DNA from: Moniliophthora roreri
Lineage: Eukaryota; Basidiomycota; Agaricomycetes; Agaricales; Marasmiaceae
Reading direction: 5' to 3'
DNA: 64,000 nt
Assembly: GCA_001466705.2 (NCBI GenBank)
Contig: LATX02000195.1
Location: 372,001 to 436,000, forward strand
This document shows positions 1 to 9,790 of this stretch, piece after piece; position 1 is the first letter of the stretch; each line of letters begins with the position of its first letter. The position numbers and the translations under genes are program-made. The notes beneath the pieces were generated by a model. It was given only the letters and a program-made list of their open reading frames with translations, did not search any database and was not told the origin of the DNA.

Positions 1-104
1 CTTCCTCGACCGTTCGTTCCCGACTTGCTGCCATCCAAAAGGATGAGCACGCAGTTTCCGAGGCAAAGCCCGTAGGAGAAGACAGGTTTTTTTCCAGCAT
101 CTGA

Positions 105-640
105 AACGATTTGCAGGAACAGACCTGAGCATCCTCCAGACCTTAGTTCTGTCAGAGTTAGAGCCCAACGTATTGAAGAGCACGACTTGAGAAGGTGGCG
201 CATTATCTATTATGTGCGACTATGTTTCGAAGATTACGGTTCATTGGCGAGGGAAAATCGAACGAAAGATTGTAAACCAGGGGATCTGAAGTTAGGCGAA
301 TAATCAGCGACATGCCATTGAAGAACGGCCCCATCATCGTGGTCTTCATGTCACCCACCTTGATGAGTGTTCGCTCATCATCGACACCACCTATTCCCCC
401 TCCAAGGGGCCGATCAAGATCCAGATGAGAGAGTCGAAAGAAAGAGGAGTCGAATACGTCATTAGCTGTGACAAAGACTGTCGTGGGAGTTTTACCTGGA
501 GGGGCCGGGGCCGAGGGCGAACGCCGGAAAATGTTTCGGGCGATACACGAGTTCACAGACGCAGACTCTCTGCTGGCTCCGAAAACTTGCAAAGTTCGGC
601 GCTTGCGTCGCATTTCAAGAATCAACGTTATTAATCAACA
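105..640. repeat. Segmental duplication block, paralogue of 5795-6345
   Basis: This block aligns, with substitutions and small indels, to 5795-6345, and in both places it lies just downstream of the 3' end of an I66 inhibitor gene, so it belongs to the duplicated unit. A minus-strand frame at 203-625 (140 codons) and one at 6037-6336 (99 codons) share short peptide pieces such as ESAS and FDSSFFRL/FDSFFRL. It may therefore be the remnant of an unrecognised minus-strand gene, but the two frames diverge after an indel and no domain is recognised. No function is assigned. Confidence 0.6.
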
Positions 641-952
641 ATAATGCTACATGAATGGGAGTCAAGCTTGAACTGGATCATTTGGCACAATGGCAAGTGG
701 TGCAGCTCTGAAAGGCATCAAGGCAGAACGAAAGTCTCAAAAACAAAACGATCTACCGACGTCTATCAAACCACAACTTTCACATCTTATACCTTTCATA
801 TAGGGAAAGAAATCGGCAGAAGAAGACGAATCGTAAATTCGGACTTGTAACCAACACAATCAAAATTACAAGACAACTATACAGACTATCCTTGTTATTC
901 TCCTTGTCACCTATTTCGTAGCATCGAGACATTCCCCAAATTCATATCTTGA

Positions 953-1543
953 TCAGAAAAGGCGGATGATCTCAAAGATTTCGTTCGGTGGCACGGGTGG
1001 CATAAATGGCCGGCATCGGATCTTCAAAGCAATGAAGTCACAAAAACGCATTGCTTATTTTATTTTATACTCACCTGCTGTTCTGCACCTTCGGGAGCAA
1101 ACCAACTTCTACCCTGGTCATCAGTTCGGATGCTAAGGGAAGAATACGTATCAAGATCCTGTAACGTGGTTAGAAAGACCTGTTACTTACATGTAACTAT
1201 TTTCACCATGTTGCGGGACATGCACGATCCTCCATTTCTCAGCACGATCCTGCTCCTCCAGCAATGCATAGACCTTATTGTCTATTTGAGCCGTTGGGCC
1301 GTTTGGGGTCCCCAAAGCCACAATCGTATAGTTGTCGGAGTCGATTTTTTTAATTTCAAACTGTAGGAGCTGTTAGTAACCTCTAAGCTAGTGTCAAGTG
1401 AAGCGAGTACGAACATTGGGGCGTTCGACAATATCAGGAAGCACGTAAACGGCCTTTGGTTCTAAAGAATCATCTTCTTGCGGAAGACGACCAATGGCTC
1501 TGTCGCCGTTTCGGATGAAATAGAGACCAGGTTCGAGAGACAT
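953..1543 (-). CDS. Serine protease inhibitor, MEROPS family I66 (beta-trefoil), copy A
   Basis: Predicted 141-aa cytosolic inhibitor of trypsin-like proteases; there is no signal peptide. Four exons are read on the minus strand: 1543-1415, 1360-1191, 1132-1075 and 1021-953, with GT-AG introns in phases 0, 2 and 0. The spliced protein starts MSLEPGLYFIRNG, has a second exon with VHVPQHGEN, a third with SWFAPEG, and ends PPNEIFEIIRLF, which follows the known layout of the Lentinula/Coprinopsis I66 inhibitors (about 142-150 aa, N-terminal hairpin SLExGxYxIxN, Trp-containing beta strands, C-terminal FxIIxL). The start was chosen as the second-tier ATG at 1543 because all three paralogues begin there; an upstream ATG at 1585 is not shared. 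In mushrooms such inhibitors are linked to defence against nematode and insect proteases and to control of endogenous proteases; that role is from the family. Exon borders are inferred by comparison of the three copies. Confidence 0.88.
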
Positions 1544-1591
1544 GCTTGAAGGATGGGAGAGCTTGATGGACTGCTCGTTCATCATAGGTCC

Positions 1592-1598
1592 TTATATA
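1592..1598 (-). promoter_or_regulatory. TATA box of I66 copy A
   Basis: TATATAA on the minus strand, about 50 nt upstream of the ATG. The same box with the same flank (CCT on the gene-proximal side) lies upstream of the other two inhibitor copies. Confidence 0.6.
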
Positions 1599-1599
1599 A

Positions 1600-2790
1600 A
1601 AAATACCTGCACTCGCATCCCGATTCGTCCTGGAGTTTATTAATCCCTTTCAGCTTGCAGCCATTATTCGGAATGACTTACTGACCTTCGCGAAACATCA
1701 GATAGTTCTACGCGGGATATGATGGTGTCAATTTGTCCTTGATCTGTCCATTGGTGGCGGACATCGTTTGACCTGTGGCCCAGGGACTAGGACGCTATGG
1801 AGCTTGTAACGCAGACTGACAGAACGTAATTTCTCCACACTCCGCAAAGTCTTGTGATGACTTGTGAACCGAGTGAACTCGCTGTGGTCTTAGCTCCAAA
1901 TTACTTGTGATGAACGCAATATTGCGCAGGAGTCTGGCATGTTCTGGGGGTGCTTCGATTGGAAAGGTAGGTGACATATTATCTTTCCCTCTCGGAAGAA
2001 AAAGTAGCAGACACACAGTCCCTTCTCTTTAGGAGTCAATATGACCAGATCAGCACGTCGCTGCCAGCCTGTCCAGCACCGATAAACATGTTCCTGAGGA
2101 GTATGACTGTCAGCCCTGACCGAGAAATGAAGGGGACGTTCCTGTGCATAGACGTAATAGCATCGGTACCCAGCATATTCTACGCAGAAAGAGGGCCAAG
2201 CCACCCGTGTGTTCCAGAGGGTTCAAAATTGATGGATTCTGCATCGCGAGCTTTCAAGGATCAATCGTCGAAATTTGCAAAGGTAAGTGTGGTTTATTGA
2301 TAGGACATGGATTAGTTGCAGATTGCAGGTGAGTAGCGAGAGGAGCCGAACGAACTCACGGCTCGACGTAAACGAGCGATTATATCTTGCGGTGTTTCGA
2401 GTGGAAACGTAGAATAGACATTCAGTCTTCCTTTTCTCCCAAGCAATGAAAAAACATGTTCCTGTCAAGCATCATGGAGTGCCCAGTATCTGCAATTTTC
2501 CCAACGGTCAACCCTGATAGAGAGATGAAGGGGATCCGAACCTTCAAGGAGTGAATTGGTCCAGCTTCCTTTTGCATAGACATAATAGCATTGGCACCCA
2601 ACATATTCTATGGGCCAATTCATTCGTGTGCTGCGGAAGGTTCGAAGTTGATGGATGCTACACCACGAGAAGGTCTCGTTCATTGAGCGTTGCAAAGATA
2701 AACGTGGTTCATTGACAGGACATGCACTGATTGCAGATTGCAGTTCAGTAGCGAGGGACTACATCTTTTATTTTCTGGAAGGCTAGACTC
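1600..2790. repeat. Upstream repeat block of the I66 unit (copy 1)
   Basis: This non-coding stretch recurs upstream of each inhibitor gene: parts are found again at 4200-5040 and 7200-7893. Shared landmarks are a segment around 2525-2620 containing GGATCCGAACCTTCAAGG and TTGCATAGACATAATA, also at 4950-5040 and 7780-7850. The block is itself internally repeated (two related stretches around 2090-2330 and 2450-2720). Short frames are present but none is shared intact between copies. No gene is called. Confidence 0.6.
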
Positions 2791-3504
2791 GTTAGCATCA
2801 GCACACGTACATATGTGAAGGGTCTGACACACCTCCGTCGCTCCGTTACTATTCCCTCTATTCTTCCTTTTTCGTAATCTCCATCAGTCTAAACCAAGCC
2901 TCAGAAGATGCATTGAGTTGCCTTGACCGGTGCTAATAGCGCTGACAAGAGTAGTGACCAAGTTTGGACGATGCGAAGGGAACCAAGGTGGTGGGCCGAA
3001 AAAGAGTTGCTCGAACACCTTTTCTTCCTAATTTAGGGTTATCGCCGCGTTAAGCGCCCACCGCCCGAAAAACTCTCTAGGGACGCACATACACGACGAA
3101 AGGACTCATCTCCCGGTCCGAGTCCCAGTTGTGTTCTCTAGACCAGCAGCAAGCAAGGCCCCGGCTGCAACTATGTGGGACTGACTTCTACAGCCCAGAG
3201 GCCGTCATCTACGCTATCCGAGGGAAAATCGGACTTGAATTTTGACGTTTTGGGCCCTCACTTACGCCATTTCTCGGACCGAGTCCTAGGGGAGCCTGCT
3301 CAATGTTGAACTTCTTGTCTAATGGCGTCCACCAATATCTCATCCAGTTCATTGACCAATGACGAGTGGTCAAACTCCCTTGTTAACAAAAATTCAGGGT
3401 CAACACAATATACCATTGTCGTAGCTACTTATACAGAGAGCTATTCAGGATTCTTGGGACTTTCCAAGACATCCACGTCACAACATTTAGACATTCTTGG
3501 TTCT
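2791..3504. other. No gene seen; reference copy of the sequence flanking the 10.9 kb insertion
   Basis: No supported gene. Positions 2789-3099 are CpG-containing paralogous sequence to 18960-19284, and serve as the undecayed reference for that CpG-free stretch. From about 3100 to 3504 nothing recognisable was found. Confidence 0.5.
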
Positions 3505-4115
3505 TTACTCGCGAGGGACCGGGAGAAACTGGAAGGTCTCATTCGGTGGGTAGAAGGGTGGAAAAGACGGCCCAACAATCAATAGTCGGTACAGAATCTT
3601 CAAAGTGACGAGTTTATGAATACGTGTTACTTATTTGTGGATCTATACTCACCTGGTCCTCTGGCTCTTCAGGAGCAACCCAGCCTTTATAGCGTTCATC
3701 AGCCGAAGCAATACTAGGCAAAGGTTTCATGTCAACGTTTCATGGATGTAGGTAGAGGGACGTAACACATACACATAGCTATCTTTGCCTCCCCGCTCAT
3801 CGGGTATGATATACCAGGCCTCGGATTTCTCAACCCTTACAAAGATCTTGTCGTCAACCGTAGCGGCCGAGGCATGGGAGCCATCGGGCTCCTCAACCTT
3901 AATGATATAACGGTCGTCGTCAAGCTTTTCGACCAACCACTGTAGAAACGATCAGCAATTTCTAGGCTGATGCTAAGCAAACGACAACAGACCCTGGGGG
4001 CTCGGACACCATCAGGAAGCACGATAACGCGCTGCGCATTGGGTGGTTCTTCGCCCGAACTGCCGATGTATCGCCTGCGGTTTTGGATGTAGTAGAGACC
4101 AGGTTTGAGAGACAT
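3505..4115 (-). CDS. Serine protease inhibitor, MEROPS family I66, copy B
   Basis: Predicted 147-aa I66-type inhibitor, the most diverged of the three copies. Exons on the minus strand are 4115-3993, 3939-3773, 3713-3653 and 3597-3505; introns are GT-AG, phases 0, 2 and 0, the same positions as in copies A and C. The protein starts MSLKPGLYYIQN; exon 2 carries WLVEKLDDDRYIIKVEEPDG and WYIIPDERGGKDSYV; exon 3 carries GWVAPEEP; exon 4 reads ILYRLLIVGPSFPP and ends NETFQFLPVPRE. The C terminus differs from the FxIIxL ending of the other copies, which could change the last beta strand. The first exon lacks two residues relative to A and C, in the loop after the first hairpin, where I66 inhibitors vary and where specificity is thought to reside. 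Function is inferred from family; the gene looks intact. Confidence 0.86.
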
Positions 4116-4185
4116 GCTTGAAGAATCAATGGGAAGTTGGGGAACTCTAGGAGAGCTTGAGGGATTATTCGCCCATCCAAGGTCC

Positions 4186-4192
4186 TTATATA
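4186..4192 (-). promoter_or_regulatory. TATA box of I66 copy B
   Basis: TATATAA on the minus strand about 70 nt upstream of the ATG of the inhibitor, at the same relative place as in the paralogues. Confidence 0.55.
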
Positions 4193-4199
4193 TGAAAGA

Positions 4200-5050
4200 C
4201 CTGCACCCTCATCCCATTTTCGTCTTCAAGTTCGTTAATCCCTTTTAGCCATCCACTATTCAGAATGACTTACTAACCTTGAAAGACAGAACGGTCCTCT
4301 GAGGGATATGATGCTTTTGGTCTGTCTATCGACCTTGCGTCTGCCATCTTCGCACTCCATAAGCACCCCAAGATCAAAATGAGTCTGTTTCATTGTGAGT
4401 GAGCTCATTCACTTCTCTCGAGCAGCAAGTATGGACGTACGCATGTCGCCGTAATCGTTCAGAGTCAGACGAGCAACCCATACGTTATGGATAAGGACAA
4501 ACGTATCCTTAGTGGTGCCGCACTTTGTATAGCGGTGTCCAAATGCACATACAGGGCAATCCCTACATCGGCTCAACGCAAGACTTTGCGGGACTGCACC
4601 GAACAAGTATAGAGATATGCATTCTGTCTGTCGGTCTGGGTCACGAGCTTCAGACAAGTCTCACTCTGGGCCGCAGGAGGACTGATGCCTCCATTCGACT
4701 TTACGTGGTAGAATGTAATGTCTCCACACTTGACTGGTACAACCCCGCAAAGCCTCGTGATGATTCATGAGCCGAACGAACTCTCGCGTCTCGACGTAAA
4801 CGAGCGATTATGTCTTGCGGTGCTTCGAATGGAAAGGTAGGAGACGTTCAGTCTTCCTTTTCTTTCAAGCGATGACAAAACATGTTCCCTTCAAGCATCG
4901 TGGAGTCCCCAGTATCTGCAATTTCCCCTAACTGTCAACCCTGATGGAGAGATGAGGGGGATCCGAACCTTCAAGGAGTGAATTGGCCCAGCTTCCTTTT
5001 GCATAGACATAACAGCATTGGCACCCAGCATATTCTATGCGAAAAGAGGG
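4200..5050. repeat. Upstream repeat block of the I66 unit (copy 2)
   Basis: Related to 1600-2790 and 7200-7893 at both ends; the middle (about 4310-4680) is specific to this unit. That middle holds an 82-codon minus-strand frame (4409-4657) with a Cys/His-rich stretch CRDCPVCAFGHRYTKC, which could be an exon of an unrecognised gene, but no match in the other units and no splice partner was found. No gene is called. Confidence 0.45.
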
Positions 5051-5785
5051 CTAAAGCACTCGTGTTGTTGTCTCAGGCAAAAAAAGGCTTCTAATGGAGC
5101 GGTGTCCAGGGAACGTCCGAGCTTCGAAGTCACATTATAGAACCTCTCATACTCCAACGAAGCCAGTATAAACGCTCCGATGCCCAACGGACTGTTGTAG
5201 AACAATGGTTGGCCGACATAGTACTGCACGTCAACGATATTAGTCACAGTGAAAATGATGAAAGTACAAGAAAGCCACGCACCTCATACGACGCTGTCGA
5301 ATTCAAGCTACACACCGTAACCGTACCGTTCCACCCCAACGTTCCATTCCCATTCTTCACCACGAACCTATCCACGAGCATCTCATACGCCTTTCCTGCT
5401 ACATCCGTGTACGTCGTCGCGTTCGTTCCATCTTGCAAGTATCCCAACATCGAGCCCTTGAACAGCGAATAAACAAACATCACAGTCCTACTAGACTCCA
5501 TATAGCTCCCTTCCTTCCTCGGTTCGTCAATGACTTGCAACCACTCTCTAGAAGCCGGATCGACATCCTCCACCAGCGCATTGACCAGAACCTTGAGCTT
5601 TTCCTGGAGATCAGCCCATCCAATAAACGCTTCACCGTGCCAGCCTCGGCCCAAATATCAAGATACTCGAGTGTATCCACCAACGCCATAACATACCACC
5701 CCAAACACCTTCCCCACACGTGCGGACTCGCACCTGTTTCTGGGTTGGCCCAAGCAGCTGTTTTAAATGAGTCGGATCCCATGAG
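5035..5785 (-). pseudogene. Glycoside hydrolase family 105 (unsaturated rhamnogalacturonyl hydrolase) C-terminal relic
   Basis: GH105 enzymes remove unsaturated galacturonic acid from rhamnogalacturonan fragments. The minus-strand translation shows the typical C-terminal half: WANPETGASPHVWGRCLGWY and MALVDTLEYL (near 5765-5660), then QVIDEPRKEGSYMESS, MFVYSLFKGSMLGYL, AYEMLVDRFVV, and, after a likely 60-nt intron (about 5205-5250, GTGCGT to GTGCAG), YYVGQPLFYNSPLG and IGAFILASLEYERF. Only about 210 of the usual 370-400 residues are present: the N-terminal half of the alpha/alpha barrel is missing, cut at about 5790 where the duplicated block 5795-6345 begins. The frame also shifts between LEYL and LQEKLKVLVNALVEDVDP. 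It is therefore a truncated, frameshifted relic, lying between inhibitor copies B and C. Confidence 0.8.
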
Positions 5786-5794
5786 CGAGTAACC

Positions 5795-6345
5795 TGAGCA
5801 TGTATTCTATCAGAATTAGGGGCCAATGCATTCAAGAGCACGACGTGAGGAGATGGTGCACTATCTAATTGAGTTCAAAAATGATGGTCCATTGACGAGG
5901 GAAATTTGAACGATAAGATCTGTAAGCCAAGGGGTCTGAAATTAGGCGATAATTAGCGGTATGTCATTGAGGAAAGACCTCATCATCATGGCCCTTAGGC
6001 CTAATCATCCACCACATTCCTCGAAATCAACACCACTTATTCCCCCTCCAAGGTACTCAATCGAGATCTTGATTTGTATTTTTGAAAGGTTAGAGATATC
6101 CCAGAAACTTTGGAGTTGGAAGCGCAAGGCGACGAGTCATCGAGTCGAAAGAAAGAGTCGAACACGTAGTTAGCGACAAGGACCGTCGTGGGAATCTTAT
6201 CTGGAGATAAAAATCTCGGCGAACGCCGGAGACAGTCACTTTCGGCGATACACCAGTTCATAGACGCAGACTCTCCGCTGGCTCCGAAGTTCCAAAACAA
6301 CTTGTAAAGTTCAGCACTTGTGTCGCGTTTGGACATCCGAGAATA
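5795..6345. repeat. Segmental duplication block, paralogue of 105-640
   Basis: Second copy of the block described at 105-640, again next to the 3' end of an inhibitor gene. It differs by indels, including about 60 extra bases near 6075-6140. No intact frame is shared between the two copies. Confidence 0.6.
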
Positions 6346-6547
6346 ATGCCGTGTAAACGGGCGTCATGCTTCAACTGGATCATTTGGCAAGAAGTGCGGC
6401 TTTGAGAGGGTTCAACGTTCGAACGAAAAGCTACGAAGTCAATACAATCAAAGTTACAACACCATTTCCCGTAGCTATGTAAAGTTTTCCTTGCTATTTT
6501 CCTTGTCACCCATTCCGTAGCATCGAGACATTCTCCAAATTCATACT

Positions 6548-7152
6548 TCAATTGTAAACAGGGATGATCTCAAAGATTTCGTTCGGAGGGTATTGGGGTG
6601 GCTCGGATGGAAAAATAATCAATGGCCGGGATAGGATCTTCAAAGCAACAAAGTCACAAATACGTATCGCTCATTTTATAATGTATACTCACCTGCTGTT
6701 CGGGATCCTCGGGAGCAACCCAACCATTAACCTGGTCATTAGCTTGGATGCTGAGCGGAGAATACGTGTCAAGATCCTGTAAGGTGATTAAAAAGACTTG
6801 TTACTTACATGTATTTATGTCTACCATGTTGCGGGATGTGCACAATCTGCCATTTCTCGGCACGTTCCTCCTCGATCAGCAACGCAAAGACCAAGTTGTT
6901 TATTTGGGTGGTTGGGGCCCCCTTGGCCTTAATCGTATAGTTGCCAGAGTCGAGTTTCTCAATATCAAACTATAGGAATGATTAGTAATCTCCAAGCTGG
7001 TGCCAAGTGAAACGAATACGAACAACGGGCGGTTCGACATCTGGAGGAAGCACGAAAACACCCTTTGGACGGAGAGATCTATCTTCGCGCTGAGCACGAC
7101 CGATGGCTCTGCCGCCGTTTCTGATTGTATAGGGACCACTTTCGAGAGACAT
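6548..7152 (-). CDS. Serine protease inhibitor, MEROPS family I66, copy C
   Basis: Predicted 145-aa I66-type inhibitor, close to copy A. Minus-strand exons are 7152-7024, 6969-6809, 6750-6693 and 6637-6548, with GT-AG introns at the same three positions and phases as the paralogues. The protein begins MSLESGPYTIRNGGRAIGR, then EDRSLRPKGVFVLPP; exon 2 has KWQIVHIPQHGRHKY; exon 3 has NGWVAPEDPEQQ; exon 4 has PPNEIFEII. All features of the I66 beta-trefoil inhibitor family are kept, with no broken frame. The first-exon loop (AQREDRSLRPKG) differs from copy A (LPQEDDSLEPKA), so the copies may target different proteases; that is inference. Confidence 0.88.
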
Positions 7153-7199
7153 GTTTGAAGATTGAATGGGCACTCGAGGAGAGCTTGGTGGACTGCTCG

Positions 7200-7893
7200 C
7201 TCATCCTAGGACCTTATATACAAAAAATACCTGCACCCCGATTCCCATTTCGTCCTAGAGCTCATTAATCCCTTTTAGTTCCGCGGCCGCTGTTGTTCGG
7301 AATGACTTGCTGACGTTCACGAAACATAAGATGGCTCTATGCGGGATGTGGTGTTAATTTCTCCTTGATCTGTCCATTGATAGCGAACATGGTTTGTCCC
7401 TGTGGCCCAGGGTGGAACCCGTGACGCAGGCTGACGGAATGTAGTATCTCCGCACCCCGCAAAGTCTTGATGATGATGCGTGAACCGAATGAACTCGAGT
7501 CTCGACGTAAACAAGCAATTTCCAAATTATTCGTGATGAACGCAATATCACGCAATAGTCTGTTATGTACCAGGGTGCTTCGAGTGGAAACATATCATCC
7601 TTCCTCGGAAGAAAAGTAGCATACACACGGCCCCTCCTCTTTAGGGATCAATATGACGAGATCAGCACATCGGTTTCGGTCTTCCTTTTCTCTCAAGCGA
7701 TGACAAAACATGTTCCTGTCAAGCATTGTGGGTACCCATTATCTGCGACTTCCCCAACTATCAGTCCTAATGGAGATGAAGGGGATCTGAACCTTCAAGG
7801 GTGAGTTGGCCCAGTTTCCTTTTGCATAGACATAATAACATTGACATCCAGCATATTCTATGGGCCAGTTCACTTGTGTGTTGTGGAAGGTTC
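7200..7893. repeat. Upstream repeat block of the I66 unit (copy 3, interrupted)
   Basis: Third copy of the block upstream of an inhibitor. It is interrupted at 7893 by the 10.9 kb insertion and resumes at 18820. CpGs are kept up to about 7748 but are lost in the last 100 bases before the insertion. Confidence 0.6.
7214..7220 (-). promoter_or_regulatory. TATA box of I66 copy C
   Basis: TATATAA on the minus strand about 62 nt upstream of the ATG, matching the boxes of the paralogues. Confidence 0.55.
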
Positions 7894-8053
7894 ATCAGCA
7901 AAATCCAGAGAGAGTTGTAACCAACACCTGCAAAAAGTATGTAACATTGTAATAGGGTTATAACCCCCATAATGTATTATGAGTCCCATAATCATTAGTG
8001 ACCCTGTTATATGCCAAGTCAAATATGATAACTTAGTTGTAATCTAGTTATAA

Positions 8054-8218
8054 CATCAGCAAAAACTGTGTAGTGCTATAATGAGTTCCCTGGGGTTTAT
8101 AATCGACCTGCAGGGTACTATAACCCTTAAAACCAGTCATAACCCCCATAAACCAGGCCACAAGCAGGTTATAATCCCCCTAGAGCTAGGTTATAGCACT
8201 TTCCAGTTTTTGCTGATG
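8054..8218. mobile_element. MITE with CATCAGCAAAAACTG inverted ends
   Basis: A 165-bp unit bounded by CATCAGCAAAAACTG at 8054 and its reverse complement CAGTTTTTGCTGATG ending at 8218; the inner TIR continues imperfectly (TAGTGCTATAA against AAGTGCTATAAC). The tips match the ends of the surrounding 10.9 kb insertion (ATCAGCAAAA), so it looks like a short derivative of the same family. It has no coding capacity and contains GGTTATA motifs. Confidence 0.65.
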
Positions 8219-9790
8219 AATGTAGTTGTAATGTACCATAATAATTACAGACCTCATAATAATTGTGATTGGTTGCAACACCATTACAACCTAAAGATGA
8301 CATTACAACCACATTATAACCCTAGTGGTCCATCCATGTGGGCCAGAAAACCACTCAGCAATCACTCTGAACAGGAAAATGAATGCAAAAGACTATATTT
8401 CTGAGTAAATGGCTATAATACATTGAATATTACATAGGTACCCTACAAGCACCATATGGCCCATGCCGCCCATCTCCCACTCCCTCTAACCCAGCTTCTA
8501 TGCACTTCTCAAGCCTGCCAACATTGAATGGGATCAGGTTCTGTGGATGAAGACTGGGTAGTATTGGTCACTGCATATAAACACAATGAGTGACAAGGCT
8601 GTTAAGAGCAAACTACTTGTGCAAAGTGAATATTCAGCATAAAATATTAGACAAGAACAAACTTACAACTTGGTGACTCAATATTCTTGGGGTGGGGAGG
8701 TGTGAGACCTGTCAAGATTGAGGTCATCAGCAAAATCCAGGGAAAGTTATAACCAAGTACTTACCCATAGGATTGGTGACAATCCCCCATTAAGGTCACC
8801 ATTGATTACAGCTGCAACCATAATCAATCTCCAGCATGATATAGTGCCTGATACCTGGCACCAACAGTTCTTGAGGATTGCAACAAGTTGCTGGAAATAT
8901 AGCAGGTCAGATATAATAGAATGAGTAGCAGAGAGTATAACACATACCATGTAATACAATGAACTTAGGAGAATACAATGAGTAACAGCCAATAGCACAA
9001 GTGGTTGGGCTTATAGCAAGTTTCAAGGGTTATGGCAAGTTTCAGGGGTTACAATGGGTTCTGGAAGGTTATAACAGGTTATATATGCTATGACTACTAC
9101 TTAGAGATTCAACTACTCACTAGGTCTCTAACCAGGAGCATATAGTATATCAGATGATGTTTGTTAGATTATATCTCAGGTATCATAGCAAAGTGTAGGG
9201 GATACAAGTGTTATTATTCATCTGTGATACAGACAGTACCATACAGAGACTAACAAAATCAGAATAAGAAACCTTTTAAGCCTCATTGTGAGACAATATG
9301 ATCTGGTCAAATGATTAGCTCAAGTATATTCATCAAAAGAAGAATAATGGAAACAGACCTTGCAAGTGTGACATTGCCCAATAATTTGTCTAAGATAAGA
9401 CTAGTGGAAAAATACCCAAAAGATAACCTCCAAAAGTCTAACTCAGGTTGTTGTGCAAGTGTGGATCAGCATAATTAGAGTTACTGCACTTAGAATGTCA
9501 ACTAAACTCTTAGCTAGGTTGATTCTCTCTTATTGAAGTAATCTACTTCAAGGTGTTCACCTCCAGAGGATTATATATGGTTTCAAAAGGGTTTATATCA
9601 CAAACACACACACAAAACACAAAGAACACAGTGCACAAAGCACAAACACAAGAGCTACAGTCCCATACAAAGACTCAATAGCCGATATAGCCTGACCCTA
9701 TGGAGTTCAAGACTTTCTTAAGACAACTACAGCACACAGTGTACTGGAAAAGGTCCTAGACCAATTTCTACAAAGAGCTCAGTGCAGGCA
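8219..9790. other. Decayed non-coding interior of the insertion, left part
   Basis: No gene seen. A second end-like sequence ATCAGCAAAATCCAGGGAAAG starts at 8726, followed by scattered GGTTATAAC motifs to about 9080. A CA-rich microsatellite-like stretch (CACACACACAAAACACAAAG) lies near 9604-9650. Confidence 0.4.

Noticed and set aside
3322..3585. Plus-strand 87-codon frame starting MASTNISSSSLTND
   Set aside because: It overlaps the last exon of inhibitor copy B in antisense, has no domain, and has no counterpart in the other two units.
4409..4657. Cys/His-rich minus-strand peptide as a zinc-finger gene
   Set aside because: One isolated 82-codon frame with irregular Cys/His spacing, no start context, and absent from the paralogous units.
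6037..6173. F-box-like segment on the plus strand (SIEILICIFERLE)
   Set aside because: A short resemblance only; the segment is missing in the paralogous block at 105-640 and no longer domain follows.
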